Of a stretch of DNA of 64,000 nucleotides, positions 48,598-57,593 are shown piece by piece. Under the pieces are notes generated by a model, which was not told the DNA's origin, ran no database searches, and saw only the letters and a program-made list of their open reading frames with translations. The number at the start of each line of letters is the position of its first letter. Position 1 is the stretch's first letter. The DNA is taken from the NCBI GenBank assembly GCA_041609715.1, contig JBFIQI010000001.1:10220-74219 (forward strand). The letters run 5' to 3'. The stretch comes from JABDLF01 sp041609715 (GTDB lineage Bacteria > Pseudomonadota > Gammaproteobacteria > Steroidobacterales > JABDLF01). A program made the position numbers and the translations under genes.

Positions 48598-49527
48598 GTG
48601 CTGAGCTATTCCTTGCGCAGGGCGCTGGGCGCAATTCCCACCTTGTTGCTGCTGTTGGCGCTGACCTTCGTACTGGTACGCGTTGCACCAGGCGGGCCCT
48701 TCGACACCGAACGCAACCTGCCGCCGGAAATCGAAGCCAACCTGGAGCGCGCCTATCATCTCCACGAATCGCTGCCGCGGCAGTTTTTGCGCTACCTCGG
48801 AAATCTGCTGCAGGGAGATTTCGGTCCGTCGTTTCAGTACCGGGATTACACGGTCGGCGAACTCATCGCTGCCGGTTTTCCCGTGTCACTTAGCCTGGGC
48901 GCCAGCGCCATGCTGCTGGCCCTGTTGCTGGGCGTCTTCATCGGTGTAATTGCCGCGCTTCGGCAAAACAGTCTGGCAGATCACGGGGCCATGGCCCTGG
49001 CGATGACCGGCATATCGGTGCCCAACTTTGTCATGGCGCCGCTATTGATTCTGGTCTTCGGCGTGTACCTGGGATGGCTGCCTGCCGGCGGGCTTGGCGG
49101 CAGCAGCCTGCACCTGACCAACATGATATTGCCGGTTGTCACTCTGGCTTTGCCGCAAATTGCATATATCGCCCGCCTGACCCGCGGCAGCATGATCGAA
49201 GTGCTGCACAGCGACTTCATACGGACGGCCCGCGCCAAGGGTCTGCCACTGCGTCAACTGGTATTGCGCCACGCCCTGAAGCCGGCACTGCTGCCGGTGG
49301 TTTCCTACCTCGGACCAGCGACGGCAGGCATCATCACCGGATCGGTGGTGATTGAGCAGATTTTCGGGTTGCCCGGCCTGGGCCGTTATTTTGTGCAGGG
49401 AGCGCTCAATCGCGACTACACACTCGTCATGGGCGTGGTGGTGTTTTTTGGTGTGCTGATCATTCTCTTCAACTTGCTGGTAGATCTCGTGTATGCGGTG
49501 CTGGATCCGCGGGTGCGGCACAAATGA
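48598..49527 (+). CDS. oppB: Oligopeptide ABC transporter permease OppB
   Basis: The 309-residue inner-membrane permease (E. coli 306) begins LSYSLRRALGAIPTLLLLLALTF. The OppB extracytoplasmic segment follows (RVAPGGPFDTERNLPPEIEAN, YHLHESLPRQF), then five more helices and the EAA-like loop RLTRGSMIEVLHSDFIRTARAKGL (about residue 198). The GTG at 48598 fits the family start; an in-frame ATG at 48550 would add 16 residues. oppC overlaps by 4 b. Confidence 0.94.
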   Translation: MLSYSLRRALGAIPTLLLLLALTFVLVRVAPGGPFDTERNLPPEIEANLERAYHLHESLPRQFLRYLGNLLQGDFGPSFQYRDYTVGELIAAGFPVSLSLGASAMLLALLLGVFIGVIAALRQNSLADHGAMALAMTGISVPNFVMAPLLILVFGVYLGWLPAGGLGGSSLHLTNMILPVVTLALPQIAYIARLTRGSMIEVLHSDFIRTARAKGLPLRQLVLRHALKPALLPVVSYLGPATAGIITGSVVIEQIFGLPGLGRYFVQGALNRDYTLVMGVVVFFGVLIILFNLLVDLVYAVLDPRVRHK

Positions 49528-50414
49528 ACGCCGCCCCGGTGCTGGCAGCATCGTCTGAACCGCTTACGGGCCGCAGCCTGTGGCAGGATGCCCGGCGGCG
49601 CCTGCTGCAAAACCGGGCCGCCATGATCAGCATCACCCTGCTCGCGCTTATGAGTCTGGTGGTGGTGGTGGGTCCGCTATTGAGCCCGCATGCCTACGAT
49701 TATGCTGATTTTGGTCACATCTCCGCGCCGCCCTCGGTCTCGGACTGGCACTTGTTCGGCACCGATGCCGTGGGCCGCGATCTGTTCGTTCGTACCCTTT
49801 ACGGCGGACGGGTGTCGCTGATGGTGGGTCTGGTGAGTACTCTGGTAAGCCTCCTGATCGGCGTGTCCTGGGGCGCAACGGCCGGCTATCTCGGGGGCCG
49901 CATCGACGGCCTGATGATGCGCGTCGTGGATATCCTGTACGCCCTGCCTTTCATGTTTTTCGTGATCCTGCTGATGGTGGTATTTGGTCGCAACCTGTTG
50001 CTCATTTTCGTTGCCATCGGCGCGATCACCTGGCTGGACATGGCGCGCATCGTCCGCGGGCAAACTCTGAGTCTCAAGCATCGCGAGTTTGTGGAGGCCG
50101 CGCAATCTTTCGGAGCGTCCAGCGCCAGCATCATCCGGCGACATATCGTGCCCAATCTCCTGGGCATTGTTATGGTGTACGTGACGCTCACCATTCCCCG
50201 GGTAATCCTGGTGGAATCTTTTCTGAGCTTCCTGGGGCTTGGTGTGCAGGAGCCGCTCACCTCGTGGGGCGCACTGGTCAACGAGGGCACCCAGGAGCTC
50301 GAAAGCGCCCCTTGGATGCTCATTTTCCCGGCGGGCTTTCTGGCCACCACGCTGTTCTGCTTCAACTTTATCGGCGATGGTCTGCGAGATGCGCTGGATC
50401 CGCGCGACCGCTAG
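49524..50414 (+). CDS. oppC: Oligopeptide ABC transporter permease OppC
   Basis: The 296-residue permease has the OppC pattern: an N-terminal cytoplasmic part with LWQDARRRLLQNRAAMISITLL, the periplasmic loop SDWHLFGTDAVGRDLFVRTLYGGRVSL (about residues 72-98), and the EAA loop RIVRGQTLSLKHREFVEAAQSFGAS (about 175). The C-terminus is FNFIGDGLRDALDPRDR. Its ATG overlaps the oppB stop, and oppD follows after 2 b. Confidence 0.95.
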   Translation: MNAAPVLAASSEPLTGRSLWQDARRRLLQNRAAMISITLLALMSLVVVVGPLLSPHAYDYADFGHISAPPSVSDWHLFGTDAVGRDLFVRTLYGGRVSLMVGLVSTLVSLLIGVSWGATAGYLGGRIDGLMMRVVDILYALPFMFFVILLMVVFGRNLLLIFVAIGAITWLDMARIVRGQTLSLKHREFVEAAQSFGASSASIIRRHIVPNLLGIVMVYVTLTIPRVILVESFLSFLGLGVQEPLTSWGALVNEGTQELESAPWMLIFPAGFLATTLFCFNFIGDGLRDALDPRDR

Positions 50415-50416
50415 CA

Positions 50417-51379
50417 ATGTTGCTTGAAGTAGAAAATCTGCAGGTTCGTTTTGACACGCCGGACGGCGCGGTGCATGCGGTCAACGGGCTGGATTTTAGT
50501 CTGGACAAAGGCCGCACTCTCGGCATCGTCGGCGAGTCCGGTTCGGGTAAAAGTCAAAGCGTGTTGGCCATGATGGGGCTGCTGGGGGCCAGCGGACGGG
50601 CGCAGGGCAGGGTGCGTTTCGATGGCGAGCAGATTCTGAATTTGCCGCCCGGGAGATTGAATCGCCTGCGCGGTCGACGCATTGCCATGGTTTTCCAGGA
50701 CCCGATGACCAGCCTCAACCCCTATTTGACGGTCGAAACACAAATGTTGGAAGTCCTGCGGCTGCATCAAGGTATGGACCGGAACACGGCGCGGCGTCGC
50801 TGTGTGGAGATGCTGAGTGCGGTGCACATTGCCGATCCAAAGACGCGTCTCAGGCGCTATCCCCATGAGCTTTCCGGCGGCATGCGGCAGCGCGTGATGA
50901 TTGCGATGGCGCTCCTGTGTGACCCGGATCTGCTGATCGCCGATGAGCCGACCACCGCGCTGGATGTGACCGTGCAAGCGCAGATCCTGGCTTTGTTACG
51001 GGACTTGCAGGCGCAATTCGGCACCGCGATTATCCTGATCACCCACGACCTGGGCGTCGTTGCGGGCAGCTGTGACGACGTGCTGGTGATGTACGGTGGC
51101 CAGGTCATGGAAAGCGGGGCCGCAGAGGACATTTTCTATGCTGCGCGGCATCCTTATACCCAGGCGCTGTTGCGCTCCATGCCAAGCCTGGAGCACGAGC
51201 CGGGCAAAACTTTGTCGGCCATACCCGGGAACCCGCCCGATTTACGCAAGCTGCCGGCAGGCTGCCCCTTTTATGCGCGCTGCCAACACCGCTTTGCAGT
51301 ATGTGCAGACAAGCGGCCCGCAGTGCACCGGCTGGCCGGTCGGCATGCCAGCGCCTGCCACCTGGAAAGCGCATCATGA
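50417..51379 (+). CDS. oppD: Oligopeptide ABC transporter ATP-binding protein OppD
   Basis: The 320-residue ATPase has Walker A GIVGESGSGKSQS (about residue 35), signature LSGGMRQRVMIAMALL (about 154) and Walker B DLLIADEPTTALDVT (about 172). The oligopeptide-transporter C-terminal domain has the cysteine-bearing GCPFYARCQHRFAVC (about 283-297), which in relatives binds an iron-sulfur cluster. The ATG at 50417 is chosen over the frame's longer start at 50264, which lies inside oppC. Confidence 0.94.
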   Translation: MLLEVENLQVRFDTPDGAVHAVNGLDFSLDKGRTLGIVGESGSGKSQSVLAMMGLLGASGRAQGRVRFDGEQILNLPPGRLNRLRGRRIAMVFQDPMTSLNPYLTVETQMLEVLRLHQGMDRNTARRRCVEMLSAVHIADPKTRLRRYPHELSGGMRQRVMIAMALLCDPDLLIADEPTTALDVTVQAQILALLRDLQAQFGTAIILITHDLGVVAGSCDDVLVMYGGQVMESGAAEDIFYAARHPYTQALLRSMPSLEHEPGKTLSAIPGNPPDLRKLPAGCPFYARCQHRFAVCADKRPAVHRLAGRHASACHLESAS

Positions 51380-52365
51380 GCGCTCCCGTGCTCACGGCGC
51401 TGGACCTGAGCGTTGATTTCGAGGTGCCGGGGGTCGGCCTGATGAGTCGGCCGCGGCGCCTGCGCGCGGTTGACAGCGTCAGTTTCGAGCTGGCTGCGGG
51501 TGAGACCCTGGGGATTGTGGGTGAGTCGGGGTGCGGCAAGTCGACACTGGCTCGCGCTCTGCTGGGATTGGTGCCGGCCAGTGCCGGCGTCGTAAGTTTT
51601 CTGTCGCACCCGCTTAACCATGCTGACAGCCGGACCCTGCGCCGTCGTCGCCGGGAGTTGCAGTTGATGTTTCAGGATCCGCTCGCCTCGCTGAACCCCC
51701 GTATGAGCATCGGCAAAATCATCGCCGAGCCGTTGCAGGTGCATTTTCCGGATATGTTGCGCAAAGACCGCGAAACCCGCGTGCGCAAAGCCATGGAACA
51801 GGTCGGTTTATCCCGGGAGTTTCTGAACCGCTATCCCCATGAGTTTTCAGGCGGTCAATGCCAGCGTATCGGCATCGCCAGGGCCCTGGTTCTTGAGCCC
51901 CGCGTGATTATCTGCGACGAACCGGTCAGCGCGCTGGATGTTTCGGTGCGCGCGCAGATTATCAACTTGCTGTTACGTTTGCGGGAGGAACTGGGCTTAT
52001 CGCTGGTGTTCATCGCCCACGACCTCGGGGTTGTGCGACACATCAGCGATCGGGTACTGGTGATGTACCTCGGGCGGGTGGTGGAGGAGGCTCCGGCTGC
52101 TGCATTGTTTGCGCGGCCCGCGCATCCGTATACCCGTGCCCTGATTGCTGCAGTACCGATCGCCGACCCGCGGCGCCAGCGCCAGCGTCTGCCCGAAGCG
52201 CTGGCTGGCGAGATGCCCTCGCCCCTGCACCCCCCGTCCGGGTGCAGTTTCAGAACGCGCTGTCCCTGGGCGGCGGACAAGTGTGCCGCCAGTCGACCGG
52301 GTCTCAGGCCCTTCGATGACAGTGAGGCTGCCTGCCACCGACTGGAAGATATTCGCAACGCCTGA
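51376..52365 (+). CDS. oppF: Oligopeptide ABC transporter ATP-binding protein OppF
   Basis: The 329-residue ATPase, the second of the pair, has Walker A GIVGESGCGKSTLARALLGL (about residue 47), signature FSGGQCQRIGIARAL (about 158), Walker B RVIICDEPVSALDVS (about 176) and the C-terminal GCSFRTRCPWAADKC. The ATG overlaps the oppD stop by 4 b. It completes oppABCDF, so the peptide importer is intact. Confidence 0.94.
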   Translation: MSAPVLTALDLSVDFEVPGVGLMSRPRRLRAVDSVSFELAAGETLGIVGESGCGKSTLARALLGLVPASAGVVSFLSHPLNHADSRTLRRRRRELQLMFQDPLASLNPRMSIGKIIAEPLQVHFPDMLRKDRETRVRKAMEQVGLSREFLNRYPHEFSGGQCQRIGIARALVLEPRVIICDEPVSALDVSVRAQIINLLLRLREELGLSLVFIAHDLGVVRHISDRVLVMYLGRVVEEAPAAALFARPAHPYTRALIAAVPIADPRRQRQRLPEALAGEMPSPLHPPSGCSFRTRCPWAADKCAASRPGLRPFDDSEAACHRLEDIRNA

Positions 52366-52372
52366 GCGGTGT

Positions 52373-53707
52373 TCAGAAACTCATAGGCAGCGGCAGAGGC
52401 TGGCCGTTGATGGTGAGCAGTCCGCCCTTGAGCGCGGCATCCAGGCTGAGGTGGTCATCATTCAAAAGCAACAGCCCAGCGGCCTGCAAGCCTTGCAGCT
52501 GCGCATGGGCATCGGGATTGAGGGCGGCCAGTCTGTCCACCAGCGCTGTTGGCAGACGCAAGCTGGCGGTGGCGTCCAGACCCAGGATCAGCGCACCCAG
52601 CCCGTGGGGGTCTGATTCAGGAAAAACCACATGGGCCGTGAACAGCAGATCGCCGTCGGGCGTACCGAATCTAAGTTCCCGCAAATGCATGTCCGGTCCA
52701 CTTGCCAGCAGCGCCTGTACGGCCGCCAGGATCTCGGCCTGTGCTTCCTCGCCCGGTTCCTGGTGCCCGGCTATTAACTGCAAGCTGTGCAGCAATTCGC
52801 CCAGCGCCGGGGCGTTGAGCCCGCCGATTCTTGCACTCAACACGAGCGGGCCACCCTGCCACCCTGCGATCTCCAGGCGCTCCATTTCGAACACTACGTC
52901 TTCTTCGACCGCGGCTCCCGCGACGCTAATATGCCCATCCCATGTCATGGGCCCGAGAGCTATGCCGGCCCGGTCAGGGACATCGATGCGCAGACCCCCG
53001 AAATGCCCTGTCTGCCGGCCGCTCCAAAACCCGTATTCGGTAAGCTGCTGCTCGCCCTCGAAGTCCATTGCAGACATATCCAGCTGGAACTGCGGCATGT
53101 TCAGTTCGAATTTCCCGATCTTGCCGTCGAAGCGAAAATCATCCAGGGCGCTGTTGAAATGCGTCAGCATGCGCATACCGGCCCAGTCAGACCTGCCGAC
53201 CTTGCCATCTTCCTCAATGGGAATGGTAACTGGCTGGATGTCGATCAGGTTGCGGTGCCGGCCGGTCAAACCGAGCCGGGTGCTGACCGCCCCCGGCAGG
53301 ACTGTCGCGGTGCCCGAGGCGTCAACGAATTCCAGGGAATCGATACTATGGGCCAGTGCCGGCGACAACGGCACCCGCTCGTTTAGCAGTGCCGCAGTGA
53401 AGAAGGGACCATGATAAATTGCCGCGGAATTTCGCAGGGTAAATGGCTGCCCGAATTCGTTTTCCTCTTCTGCCAGTAGCTGCGCCAGCGACGCAGGGTC
53501 CACCCGAAGACGGTACTGGGCCCTCGATTTGAACCAGCCACGCTGGTAGTCGGTAACTTGCCAGGTGAGGCCCGGCAGAACCTCCTGGACATTGCCGGAT
53601 ACTTTGCGAAACTGATTTTCGGCAACCACGCCGACGGCTCCCGGCAGCACCAGCAACACCAGGGCGATAATAACCAGCACGGCAACAAGGATTTTTTTCA
53701 CCGGCAC
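52373..53707 (-). CDS. YdgA family protein (DUF945)
   Basis: The 444-residue protein has an N-terminal membrane anchor (ILVAVLVIIALVLLVLPGAVG). A long periplasmic or surface part follows with the DUF945 pattern: WQVTDYQRGWFKSRAQYRL near residue 50 and many short amphipathic strands. YdgA-type proteins are of unknown function, possibly lipid-carrying AsmA-like folds. The gene stands alone, converging on oppF (7-b gap) and diverging from the glutathione peroxidase gene. Confidence 0.85.
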   Translation of the reverse strand: MPVKKILVAVLVIIALVLLVLPGAVGVVAENQFRKVSGNVQEVLPGLTWQVTDYQRGWFKSRAQYRLRVDPASLAQLLAEEENEFGQPFTLRNSAAIYHGPFFTAALLNERVPLSPALAHSIDSLEFVDASGTATVLPGAVSTRLGLTGRHRNLIDIQPVTIPIEEDGKVGRSDWAGMRMLTHFNSALDDFRFDGKIGKFELNMPQFQLDMSAMDFEGEQQLTEYGFWSGRQTGHFGGLRIDVPDRAGIALGPMTWDGHISVAGAAVEEDVVFEMERLEIAGWQGGPLVLSARIGGLNAPALGELLHSLQLIAGHQEPGEEAQAEILAAVQALLASGPDMHLRELRFGTPDGDLLFTAHVVFPESDPHGLGALILGLDATASLRLPTALVDRLAALNPDAHAQLQGLQAAGLLLLNDDHLSLDAALKGGLLTINGQPLPLPMSF

Positions 53708-53775
53708 ACTCCGGAGTCAGGGCGATTGCAGAAGCAGAATGCTAGCATAGGGCCAGAGCGCAAAAGGGCACGGCT

Positions 53776-54279
53776 ATGACCAGCATCAATGACTTCACGC
53801 TTCCCGGTATTCAGGGCGACGAGAATCTGCTGGAGGGGCTCGCGGGTCGGGCCATCCTGCTGGTCAATGTCGCCAGCCAATGTGGCTACACGCCCCAGTA
53901 TAGTGAGCTGGAGTCGTTGCACCGCGAGCTGAGCCAGCACGGGTTCAGCGTAGTGGGGGCGCCCTGTAATCAATTCGGCGCCCAGGAGCCTGGCAGTGCC
54001 GCCGAAATCGTGCAATTTTGCACTTCCCGCTTTAACGTCAGCTTTCCCCTGAGCGCGAAGCTCGAGGTCAATGGCCCGGGGCGTCACCCGCTTTACACCT
54101 GGTTAACCGCGCCTGAGCAGGGCTTCGCCGGCGATATCGCATGGAACTTCGAGAAATTCCTTATCGATGCTGCCGGCCAACCGGTGGGTCGTTATCCCTC
54201 CGCGGTATCGCCGCGTGATAATGGCCTGTTGCAGGATATCGCCGCGGCACTGCCCGTGGCGGGGGACGCCAGTCCTTAA
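53776..54279 (+). CDS. Glutathione peroxidase family protein
   Basis: The 167-residue thioredoxin-fold peroxidase has the active-site block LLVNVASQCGYTPQYSEL, with a cysteine rather than selenocysteine (about residue 37). GAPCNQFGAQEPG holds the conserved Gln/Asn and a second cysteine (about residue 65), and WNFEKFLID holds the catalytic Trp and Asn (about 129). It is probably thioredoxin- or glutathione-dependent. Its TAA stop shares TTAA with the convergent SIMPL gene. Confidence 0.92.
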   Translation: MTSINDFTLPGIQGDENLLEGLAGRAILLVNVASQCGYTPQYSELESLHRELSQHGFSVVGAPCNQFGAQEPGSAAEIVQFCTSRFNVSFPLSAKLEVNGPGRHPLYTWLTAPEQGFAGDIAWNFEKFLIDAAGQPVGRYPSAVSPRDNGLLQDIAAALPVAGDASP

Positions 54280-54995
54280 GGGGCGATCAGCAAGTCGAAT
54301 ACCGCGTTGACCTGGGCCTGTATCCGGATCTCGCCCGGCTCGTAACTTTGCTCCGCATCGGCGCTTTCGGCGGCAACGCCCAGCATGGCCCGCGCCATCA
54401 TCGGCGGGCGCGGCAGGTGCATAGCACCAGCCTGAATGTTGTGCACGGGGCCCAGTTTTGCGCCGAGAGTTTCGGCGAGCACCTGGGCATTCAGTCGGGC
54501 ATCCTCCGCTGCGCGACGCAGTGCGGTGCGCTGCAATTCGTCCTCCCGACTTGATTTGAAAAACGGGCCGCTTACCTGGTTGATGCCAATGGCCGTGGCG
54601 CGCTCCAGCAACATACCCAGCTTTTCCAGGTCATCGAGTTCGACCTGCACCTGGCGGGCAACGTAGTAACCCGTGAGCTGGCGCTTGCGAGCCGCCGCAA
54701 TCCAGTCGTACTCGGGACGGACGGTGAGCTGCGAAGTGTTGACCGATTTTTTTTCGATGCCCAGCTGTTTAACGAGAGTCAGAAATTCGCTGATGGTTTT
54801 GCCGACCTGGTCGCGCGCGCTCTGCAGCTCGCGGGCGCGCATTTCCACGCCCATGGACAGTTGGGCGCGGTCGGGTACTACGGTCACCTCGCCGCTGCCG
54901 CTAACCGCCACCTGTCGCATGTTTTCATCGGCGATCGCCGGCGTCGCCAGCAAAGTCATTGTCAGTAAAGCGATTGGGAAAATTCGATCAAGCAT
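54276..54995 (-). CDS. SIMPL domain-containing exported protein (DUF541)
   Basis: The 239-residue protein has a signal peptide (RIFPIALLTMTLLATPAIA). The SIMPL/DUF541 pattern begins VAVSGSGEVTVVPDRAQLSMGVE (about residues 28-50), with SVNTSQLTVRPEYDW in the middle and PGEIRIQAQVNAVFDL at the end. Family members form large periplasmic rings; their role is unclear, with some links to oxidative stress. It converges on the peroxidase gene with overlapping stop codons. Confidence 0.9.
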   Translation of the reverse strand: MLDRIFPIALLTMTLLATPAIADENMRQVAVSGSGEVTVVPDRAQLSMGVEMRARELQSARDQVGKTISEFLTLVKQLGIEKKSVNTSQLTVRPEYDWIAAARKRQLTGYYVARQVQVELDDLEKLGMLLERATAIGINQVSGPFFKSSREDELQRTALRRAAEDARLNAQVLAETLGAKLGPVHNIQAGAMHLPRPPMMARAMLGVAAESADAEQSYEPGEIRIQAQVNAVFDLLIAP

Positions 54996-55104
54996 AGCGA
55001 CTCTCCTTGATGGGACTTATCCTGAGACTGCGGGCGGGCATGCGGGTTCCGGGTCGCCGGTTGGCGTGCAACAATAAGCCTGCGCGCAGGACGGGGAACA
55101 GCAG

Positions 55105-56073
55105 ATGGGCATCGCTAGTTTAATTCAAGACATGGGCGATCAGGTCTATGCCATCGACACGGGATACGTACGACCAGGGATGGCCGCGAGCCATCTTGTG
55201 GTGGACGCGGGGCGCGCAGCATTCATCGATACCGGCACCAGCAATTCCACCGAGCGCCTGCTGGGGGCTCTGGAGCATGTCGGCCTGACACCGAAAGCCG
55301 TCGAGTACATATTGCTGACCCACATTCACCTGGATCACGCCGGTGGCGCCGGACGATTGCTGCAGTCCCTGCCCAACGCGACCATGGTGGTACATCCACG
55401 TGGCGCGCCGCACATGATCGATCCGGCGCGGCTAATCAAGGGTACCAAGGCGGTTTACGGCGAGGCGGAATTCCGCCGGCTTTATGGCGAGATTCCCCCG
55501 GTGCGTGCCGACCGGGTGCGCGCAGTGGAAGATGGCGAGCGCCTGGTGCTTGGAGAGCGCCAACTCGATTTTATTCATACCCGCGGCCATGCCAACCATC
55601 ACTACTGCATCGTCGATGCAAAGGCCAACAGTATCTTTTCCGGCGATACCTTCGGGGTGTCCTACCGGGATACGGATACCCGCCTCGGCGCATTCATTTT
55701 CCCAACCACCACCCCGGTGGACTTTGATCCCGAAGCGGCGCACGCCTCCATCGACCGCCTGATGAGCTTGCAGCCGCAAGCGATTTATTTAACGCACTAC
55801 AGCAAAGTCACCGAGCTGGAACGGCTGGCGGCTGATCTGCACCGGCACCTGGATGAATTCGTCAACATTGCGCGCTATTGTGTGGATATGCCGGATCGCA
55901 TGCAGAACATCGCCGACCGGTTGCGAGATTATCTCTGGCGCGAACTCAACAAGCATGAGTTTGAGGGCAACGACCGGTTACGGGAAGACATACTGGGCGC
56001 CGACATCGAGTTGAACGCCATGGGGCTGGACGTGTGGCTGACGCGGTCGCGGAATACCCGGGGAGCAGCATAA
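55105..56073 (+). CDS. Metallo-beta-lactamase-fold hydrolase
   Basis: The 322-residue cytoplasmic protein has the MBL metal motif T-H-I-H-L-D-H near residue 72. HTRGHANHHYCIVD follows near residue 156, with the next Asp ligand in IFSGDTFGVS. A C-terminal helical part contains the LTHYSKVTEL histidine. The type is that of large MBL proteins of unknown substrate, not glyoxalase II. Its TAA overlaps the ATG of acuI by one base, so it is coupled with an acyl-CoA enzyme and may act on a thioester. Confidence 0.88.
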   Translation: MGIASLIQDMGDQVYAIDTGYVRPGMAASHLVVDAGRAAFIDTGTSNSTERLLGALEHVGLTPKAVEYILLTHIHLDHAGGAGRLLQSLPNATMVVHPRGAPHMIDPARLIKGTKAVYGEAEFRRLYGEIPPVRADRVRAVEDGERLVLGERQLDFIHTRGHANHHYCIVDAKANSIFSGDTFGVSYRDTDTRLGAFIFPTTTPVDFDPEAAHASIDRLMSLQPQAIYLTHYSKVTELERLAADLHRHLDEFVNIARYCVDMPDRMQNIADRLRDYLWRELNKHEFEGNDRLREDILGADIELNAMGLDVWLTRSRNTRGAA

Positions 56074-57065
56074 TGGAATCCTTTCGAGCTTACAGAATTC
56101 ATCAGGACGGCAAGTCGGTGCACGCCCGTTATGAGGAGCGACAGCAGAGCGACCTGGGCAATCGTCCGGTGCTTGTTCGTGTGCAGTACTCCGGCATTAA
56201 TTATAAAGACGCACTGGCTGTCACCGGCGCCGGGAAGATTCTGCGCAGCTTTCCACTGACCGCCGGCATTGACCTGGCGGGAACCGTGGTCGCCAGCGGT
56301 GATACTCGCTACCACGAAGGCCAGGAGGTGCTGGTGACCGGTTGCGGACTCGGCGAGGAGGTCGATGGCGGTTATTCAGATTATGCGCGGGTCGATGGCG
56401 ACTGGGTGATACCCCTGCCCGAGGGCATGGATGCCCGCGATGCCATGACTTTAGGCACGGCGGGTTTTACGGCGGCGCTGGCAATTCATCGCATGGAGCG
56501 CAATGGACAGAACCCGGAGCGTGGCCCCATCGTGGTCACCGGAGCCAGTGGCGGAGTGGGCAGCCTTGCCATAGACATGTTGGCAGGCGCTGGTTATGAA
56601 GTGGTTGCTATTAGCGGCAAGACGGACGCGAGCAGCTGGTTAAAGCGTCTCGGGGCCGAAAAAGTGCTGGATAGAAACCAGGTCGAGTTCGGCCAGCGTC
56701 CCCTGGAAGCGGCGCTTTGGGGCGGCGCGGTGGACAATGTTGGCGGCGATACCCTTGCCTGGCTCACTCGCACCCTAAACTGGTGGGGCAATATTGCCAG
56801 CGTGGGGCTGGCCCACAGCGCGGAACTCCACACCACGGTGATGCCGTTTATCCTGCGCGGCGTCAGCCTACTCGGCATTAACTCTGTGAAAACACCACGC
56901 CACGAACGCAAACAGGTGTGGGATCGCATTGCCGGAGATCTGCGGCCGCGACACCTGGGTGCCATTCGAACCCGGGAAATCGACTTCGAGGACCTGTCGG
57001 GCGCCTTCGATGCTTATCTTCAAGGTTCGGTACGCGGGCGCACAGTGGTTCGCATCGCCGGCTGA
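56073..57065 (+). CDS. acuI: YhdH/AcuI-type NADPH-dependent quinone oxidoreductase (acrylyl-CoA reductase)
   Basis: The 330-residue zinc-free medium-chain dehydrogenase is of the YhdH/YhfP group. Typical blocks are VQYSGINYKDALAVTGAGKI, FPLTAGIDLAGTVVASGD, GTAGFTAALAIHRME, VVTGASGGVGSLAIDML (the NADPH site, about residue 150) and the C-terminal GRTVVRIAG. Characterised members (AcuI) reduce acryloyl-CoA to propionyl-CoA. prpBCD, which consumes propionyl-CoA, starts 0.5 kb downstream on the same strand, supporting that role. The ATG at 56073 overlaps the MBL stop. Confidence 0.88.
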   Translation: MESFRAYRIHQDGKSVHARYEERQQSDLGNRPVLVRVQYSGINYKDALAVTGAGKILRSFPLTAGIDLAGTVVASGDTRYHEGQEVLVTGCGLGEEVDGGYSDYARVDGDWVIPLPEGMDARDAMTLGTAGFTAALAIHRMERNGQNPERGPIVVTGASGGVGSLAIDMLAGAGYEVVAISGKTDASSWLKRLGAEKVLDRNQVEFGQRPLEAALWGGAVDNVGGDTLAWLTRTLNWWGNIASVGLAHSAELHTTVMPFILRGVSLLGINSVKTPRHERKQVWDRIAGDLRPRHLGAIRTREIDFEDLSGAFDAYLQGSVRGRTVVRIAG

Positions 57066-57110
57066 GTCTGGCGCAATTGGCCAGGGTCGCGGTGGGGCCG
57101 TCGGTGCTTG

Positions 57111-57464
57111 TCAGGCGCCGTCCTGCATGAGTCGGGATATCCTGAATTTCAGGGCCTTGATTTCCTGCTTGCTGGTTTCGGGATCTTTTTCCGCGTCGCG
57201 CAATTCCATCAGCTTGGCAGGCAGGGTCGATTCGCGCAGCAACTCGCGGGCAGCCTTCCAGGCCTGCTGTTCTTCATTGGGCAGGGCCAGAATCGTATCG
57301 TCGCCGCGTACCACGGCTGCCTTATGTTTACAGAAGCGCCCCAGGGCGCCAGCCGGGCAATCACAAAACACGGAGACCTTGCTGCCCTGGCCCAGGACCT
57401 CGATGCGATAGGGTCGCTTGCGCGAACTCGCTTTTGCGCTGACTTCTACTGTTTGTTCCAGCAT
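57111..57464 (-). CDS. Small SWIM zinc-finger protein
   Basis: The 117-residue protein has a SWIM motif: C-D-C, eight residues, then C-K-H (about residues 34-47, within FCDCPAGALGRFCKHKAA). An ordered N-terminal beta segment (YRIEVLGQGSKVSVF) precedes it, and a helical charged C-terminus follows. SWIM domains bind zinc and mediate DNA or protein contacts, usually inside larger ATPases. Here it stands almost alone, antisense between acuI and prpB. The start is ATG at 57464. Confidence 0.75.
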   Translation of the reverse strand: MLEQTVEVSAKASSRKRPYRIEVLGQGSKVSVFCDCPAGALGRFCKHKAAVVRGDDTILALPNEEQQAWKAARELLRESTLPAKLMELRDAEKDPETSKQEIKALKFRISRLMQDGA

Positions 57465-57593
57465 GCTTTCATTGTAGCCGCGCGGGCACGGCCAACAACA
57501 GGCGCCACCGAAAAAAAAGCGCCGGCTGGGTTAAAATGCCGCCCCCGATCCAACCGCAGTGTGGTGCAGCTGGCGGTATCCAGGAGTTCCTTA

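Noticed and set aside
57108..57593. In-frame upstream extension of prpB giving a 456-residue protein
   Set aside because: PrpB homology begins at 57594 with its own AGGAG, and the extension overlaps the SWIM gene on the other strand.
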